The translations under genes were made by a program, and so were the position numbers. The notes beneath the pieces were generated by a model. The model was not told where the DNA came from and did no database searches. It was given only the letters and a program-made list of their open reading frames with translations. Source: Rhizophagus irregularis (taxonomy: Eukaryota > Glomeromycota > Glomeromycetes > Glomerales > Glomeraceae). Taken from it: DNA of 64,000 bases. The DNA lies in NCBI RefSeq assembly GCF_026210795.1, contig NC_089431.1, positions 5,146,001 to 5,210,000 on the forward strand. The letters are read 5' to 3'. This document shows, one piece after another, positions 59,275 through 64,000 of the stretch (its first letter is position 1; every line of letters begins with the position of its first letter).

Positions 59275-59544
59275 TAATAATATATTAATATGAGGGGAGC
59301 AACGTAAATTGACCCAAAATAGTAATTTTACGTTACTTACCTAGCCAATTTCCGTTTCTTACTTGCCTACCTACCGTTCCAGTATAGAGTTTCTAAAATC
59401 TTAACAGGTTAATATATACAGTAAGTTTTGCGTTTATAGCAAATATTCATAAGTTGCGGAACACTTGGCCAAATTGACGTTGAGAATTTGCGAGTATGCA
59501 ATGCAGAACCCTTGCACCCTTGCATATGAACATAAATTTATTAT

Positions 59545-59625
59545 CACGTGGCTATAACTTTGGTGATGATAACGTTTTAGCCACATTTATGATTTTCATG
59601 TGCCTATTAAATAAAGTATTAAACT
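59545..59625 (+). promoter_or_regulatory. CACGTG, CATGTG and TAAATAAAG boxes
   Basis: CACGTG at 59545-59550, CATGTG at 59597-59602, ATTAAATAAAGTATTAAAC from 59606, about 60-80 bp before the ATG at 59685. Confidence 0.5.
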
Positions 59626-59684
59626 AGTGTATTTTTGGATTTTTTCTTTTTCTCATTTTCTCATTTTTCATTTTAAAAATTGTA

Positions 59685-61171
59685 ATGGTTGATAATAAAC
59701 TTTTGCCAAAATTATCACAAAATTTACTCGAAACTTTAGACGATGAAGAATATTATGATGTTACAATTGAAGTTGGAAAAGACCCTGACGTAAAAACATT
59801 TCGTGCTCATAGGGTTATTTTAAATTATCGTTCACCATATTTGCGAAGAATTTTATCAACCAATAAAAAGAAAAATGACGGGTTTGTGACACATATTAGT
59901 TTACCAAATATTTCACCAGAAATTTTTCAAATAGTATTAAGGTAGTAAAAAAAATGGTAATTTGAAATTTATGTATTTTTAGTAAATAATTTCTAATATT
60001 GCCATCATTCTTACTCAGATATATCTACGGAGGAATAATTCCATTGGAAGAATATAATATATTAGATATTGTTAAAATTTTTGTTGCTGTTAATGAGCTT
60101 AGTCTTCAAGAATTAATCCCTTATTTAGAAACCTTCTTGCTTGAAAATGCAGCAAATTGGGTGGAAAAACATTTTGATTTAATATATCAAATAAGCTATG
60201 AAAATGATTCTTTCTCAAAAATTCAAAAATATTGTATCGATTTAATTTCCAAAGAGCCAAATAAAATATTTAATTCACCAAAGTTCTCTTCAATTTCAGA
60301 AAAGCTATTAATCGCTACCATCCAAAATAAGAATCTTAGAATAAACGAAATTCAAATTTGGGAGCATGTGATAAAATGGGGACTTGCACAAAATCCAGAA
60401 CTTCCTCCCGATTATACAAGCTTTTCAAAAGTTGATTTTGATACCTTAAAAAATACCTTACAAAAATGTATTCCTTGTATTGGATTCCAAAATTTAACTT
60501 CGAGAGAATTTTTGCACAATATATTTCCTTATAGGGAAATTCTGCCCAAAGGATTATACATAGATTTATTAAAAATCTTTTTGAATAGTGATTATAGACC
60601 GTCTAAAAAATTAAACTCAAAAAGAGTTGATTCAGAGATTATTTCAAATCAACATGTTGAATTAATTTCGAAATGGATTCATAAGTTAGAAATTACAGAC
60701 AAGCTAACAAATTCATATGAATTTAAGTTGTTATACCGCAATTCTCGTGATGGATCAACTGAAGCGAATAATAGATTTAAAAATTTCCGTAAAATTTGTC
60801 ATAATCAAACTCGCACTATAACTATTGTTAAAGTGGAAAATAGTAACGAAATTCTTGGAGGATATAACCCAATTGAATGGAATTCTAATAGTAGTCATTT
60901 GACAACTAAAGACAGTTTTATATTCTCTTTTATTAATAATGATATCGAAAATTTTATTTTAAGTCGTGTAATTGATGAAGAGCACGCTATATATAATAGA
61001 TCACTTATAAGCAGTGTGGGACCATCATTTGGTGGTGGCGACCTGCATATATATCAACATACTTTATACGGCGATTTGAGAGTTCAATGTGAAAAAAGGC
61101 ATTATAATAACCAAATTAGGAAGATCAATATTTCACTTCTCTCAGAGTTTGAAGTATTTCAAATTGTCTAA
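59685..61171 (+). CDS. BTB-BACK-TLDc protein, second subfamily
   Basis: Exons 59685-59941 (257 nt) and 60019-61171 give 469 residues. BTB has LLETLDDEEYYDVTIEVGKDPDVKTFRAH; BACK starts YIYGGIIPLEEYNILDIVKIF. TLDc from about residue 300 (SEIISNQHVELISKWIHKLE) keeps EILGGYNPIEW, KDSFIFSF and EFEVFQIV but is the most divergent of the set between them (SSHLTTKDSF, VGPSFGGGDLHIYQH, RHYNNQIRKIN). Polyadenylation signal near 61346. Confidence 0.9.
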
Positions 61172-62222
61172 GGTTTATGATTAGATTGTAACTTTGTTCC
61201 ATTTAGAAATAATTTGTTAGTCTAAACCTTTTATTTTTATTTTTATTTTTTTTTTGTTAATGTTATATATTACAAATCAACATAAATGATGATAGTGCTG
61301 TATTAGCTTTCACGAGCTTTGATATAAAAATATGTTTGAGAATTGAATAAAACTTAATCAAAATAATAAAAAATTATAATTTGTAAATATTACAAACAAT
61401 TCATCATAATATTTTAAATTGTACGGACGACCTACGTCTCCAAAACTATGAGAGGAAGTTTGTTCTAAAATTATAGCAATTACACAATTATTTCTTATGT
61501 AGTGTAATTATCAATTATTAAATATTTTCATCAAATGAAAATGAAAAATATAGGTCATTGTAGTATCGTCTACCTAATATCAAAAAATCGTGAAGTCATA
61601 AATTTTGTCAATTTAAAATGATTAAAGATTCTTACATATCGTTACCGGCTTTTTTCAAAACATTAGTGTCGTAAAACTAAAATGTGTTTTATGGAGATTC
61701 ACGTGAGTACAGAGTTATAACAGCTCTAAAAATCTGAATAGGTTATTATACAGTATGCGTCCCTTTGATAGATAATTACTAGATTAATAAATAATTAATA
61801 TTGCGACTTTATGAACTGACATAATCACCCCATCGCTAATAAAAAAAAATTACCATTTCAAATTTGGAGAAATTTCAAGCAAAAATATCCTAAATATCCT
61901 TTAACCATCACAAATTTAACATCATACCTAAACGCTATTTATTATAAACCATTAAATTCATCGAATAAATCATACGTGATTTATTATTATTTTTTTTATT
62001 AAAAAAAAAAGGAAAAACAATAGCGATAAAAGTATAAAAGTAAACCCGGCCAGTGCTATTCAAGAATTTGAGTGTGACATTAATAGAGTGACAAATAGGA
62101 TTTGTCTCTCAGATAAATAAACATGGTGGTAGTGAAGCATGTGGTAAATAAAAAAATAGATCACATGATCGAAGAAATATTGTGGCTACGTTAATTTGTG
62201 TCCAAATGATTTTCATGTACCT
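61172..62222. other. Spacer between the last two TLDc genes
   Basis: AATAAA at 61346-61351 ends the previous gene. The rest is AT-rich without a supported feature. Confidence 0.4.
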
Positions 62223-62239
62223 ATTAAATAAAGTTTAAA
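62223..62239 (+). promoter_or_regulatory. TAAATAAAGTTTAAA box
   Basis: ATTAAATAAAGTTTAAA, 63 bp before the ATG at 62302. The expected E-box position has CATGTA, so one base differs from CATGTG. Confidence 0.5.
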
Positions 62240-62301
62240 ACTAGTATATTTTAGATTTTTTCTTTTTTTCTCATTTTCTCAATTTTTATTTAAAAATTGT
62301 A

Positions 62302-63797
62302 ATGGTTGATAATAAACTTCTGCCAAAATTATCTCAAAATTTACTCGAAACTTTAGGCGATGAAGAATATTATGATATTACAATTGAAGTTGGAAAAGAC
62401 CCTGACGTAAAAATATTTCGTGCTCATAGGGTTATTTTAAATTATCGTTCGTCATATTTACGAAGAGTCTTATCAACCAATAAAAAGAAAAATGACGGCA
62501 TTTTGACACATATCAGTTTACCAAATATTTTACCAGAAATTTTTCAAATAATATTAAGGTAATAAAAATATTTATTCAAAACTTCAATGTGTTTTTAATA
62601 AATAATACTTCGATGTGTTTTAATAAATAATTTCTAACATTATTTTTACTTACTAGATATATCTATGGGGGAATAATTCCATTGGAAGAATATGATATTT
62701 TGAATATTGTTAAAATTTTGATTGCTGCTAATGAGCTTAGCCTTCAAGAATTAATACCTTATTTAGAAACCTTCTTGCTTGAAAATAAAGAAAATTGGGT
62801 GGAACAAAATTTTGATTTAATATATCAAATAAGCTATGAAAATGATTCTTTCTTAGAACTTCGAAGATATTGTATTGATATAATTTCCAAAAAGCCAAAT
62901 AAATTATTTAATTCGCCAAATTTTTCTTCAATTCAAGAAGAACTATTAATTGCGACCATTCAAAATAATAATCTTCAAATGAGCGAAATTCAAATTTGGG
63001 AACATATGATTAAATGGGGACTTGCTCAACATCCGGAACTTTCATCTGATCTTACAAGCTTTTCAAAAGATAATTTTGATATCCTAAAGAATACTTTACA
63101 ACAATGTATTCCTTATATCAAATTCCATAATTTAAGTTCAAAGGAATTTTTGCATAATATATTTCCCTATAGAGAAATTCTACCCAAGAAATTATTCATG
63201 GAACTATTAGAATTTTTTTTGAATAGTGATTACAGACCTTCTGAAAAATTTAGTTCAGAAAGCGTTGATTCAGTTTTTATTTCAAATCAACATGCCGAAA
63301 TAATCTCAAAATGGATTAATAAATTAGAAATTACAGACGAGTTACCAAGTTCGTGCGAATTCAAATTATTATATCGTGATTCTCGTGATAGGTCTAGTGA
63401 ATTGAATTGTAAATTTAACAAATTCCGAGAAATTTGTAAAAATCAATCTCACACCATAACAGTTATTAAAGCGAAGGATAGTAACAAAATTCTCGGAGGA
63501 TATAATCCGATTGAATGGAAGTTTGATGATCACTATGGAAATACTAAGGATAGTTTTATATTCTCCTTTAGTAATAATAGTATCGAGAACTACATTTTAA
63601 GTCATGTAAAGGATAAAGAGAAAGCTATATATAGTGGGACATACAGTGTTAGTATAGCATTTGATTTTGACTTACAATTATACAGTGATGCTTCTGACCA
63701 ATTAAGAGTTAGTTGTGAGAAAAGTTCTTATGAAAAACACATCGGAGAAATCAATGATTTATATATAGAAGAATTTGAAGTATTTCAAATTGTGTAA
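62302..63797 (+). CDS. BTB-BACK-TLDc protein, mosaic of two subfamilies
   Basis: Exons 62302-62558 (257 nt) and 62657-63797 give 465 residues. BTB and BACK are second-subfamily (LLETLGDEEYYD, GKDPDVKIFRAH, YIYGGIIPLEEYDILNIVKIL), as in 39500 and 59685. From about nt 63340 the sequence switches: SRDRSSELN, IKAKDSNKILGGYNPIEWKF, HYGNTKDSF, SGTYSVSIAFDFDLQLYSD and SYEKHIGEINDLYIEEFEVFQIV are almost the text of the first-subfamily gene at 27328-28829, and the similarity runs on into the 3' UTR to about 63895. This points to gene conversion or unequal crossing-over. All domains are complete. Confidence 0.9.
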
Positions 63798-64000
63798 GAT
63801 TTATATTAAATCCAAAAATTATATTATTTCATATTATTTGTAGCGATAATTTGCCTTTATATCATAATGGTTTATTTCATCCATATTTTATTTACTCTTT
63901 TCTGGATCTTTTATTTTCATAAAATATGTTAAACATTTCACTGATAGATGGCGTTTATATATTTAATATATTAAATTTATGTAATATTTTTGTAATATCA
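63798..64000. other. 3' flank of the last gene
   Basis: First 100 bp resemble the 3' UTRs of the genes ending at 17831 and 28829; no AATAAA in the usual context is seen before the window ends. Confidence 0.4.

Overview
The window is AT-rich eukaryotic DNA with short GT-AG introns (mostly 70-90 bp), no operons, and large tandem families of BTB-BACK-TLDc proteins and protein kinases that carry the NWTSGN...DIDEFIQ and HRDLHxGN signatures. This gene mix, together with a bromodomain/PD-(D/E)XK gene and many small inverted-repeat elements, is what I know from arbuscular mycorrhizal fungi of the Rhizophagus (Glomeromycotina) type. The assignment rests on family knowledge, not on a search.

Layout. 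0.4-1.7 kb (-): a BTB-BACK gene whose C-terminus looks like the end of translation factor eIF4B. 3.7-5.7 kb (-): a zinc-ribbon kinase whose tail is cut by a stop codon. 7.6-11.25 kb (+): a kinase in which the N-lobe exon has been tandemly copied four times ahead of one complete kinase domain. 12.2-13.6 kb: repeats and coding relics. 13.9-17.8 kb and 25.1-28.8 kb: two duplicated head-to-head pairs, each a repeat-tailed BTB-BACK gene (-) and a BTB-BACK-TLDc gene (+). Between them lie a second zinc-ribbon kinase (20.0-22.0 kb, -) and a divergent histone H2A gene (23.3-23.9 kb, -). 32.7-41.0 kb: three more BTB-BACK-TLDc genes (+), the first with a 2-nt frameshift and a fresh TIR element in its promoter. 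43.75-45.87 kb: a bromodomain plus PD-(D/E)XK gene. 47.4-57.2 kb: BTB and NYN pseudogenes, satellites, an intron-like tandem array, and a hAT-like element with a perfect 8-bp target duplication. 59.7-63.8 kb: two further BTB-BACK-TLDc genes, the last a mosaic of two subfamilies.

How it fits together. BTB exon 1 is 257 nt in every intact BTB gene but one, and the intron always interrupts the codon before the YIYGG motif. Upstream of most BTB genes there is a CACGTG- or CATGTG-type box and then a TATA-like TAAATAAGGTTTAAA or TATATAAGGTTTAATC box about 45-100 bp before the ATG, suggesting co-regulation. BTB-BACK proteins usually act as Cullin-3 adaptors, and TLDc domains bind V-ATPase or act in oxidative-stress protection; whether that applies here is inference. 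Four different small inverted-repeat elements sit in BTB promoters, and at least five BTB loci are damaged, so this is an actively duplicating, recombining and decaying gene cluster.
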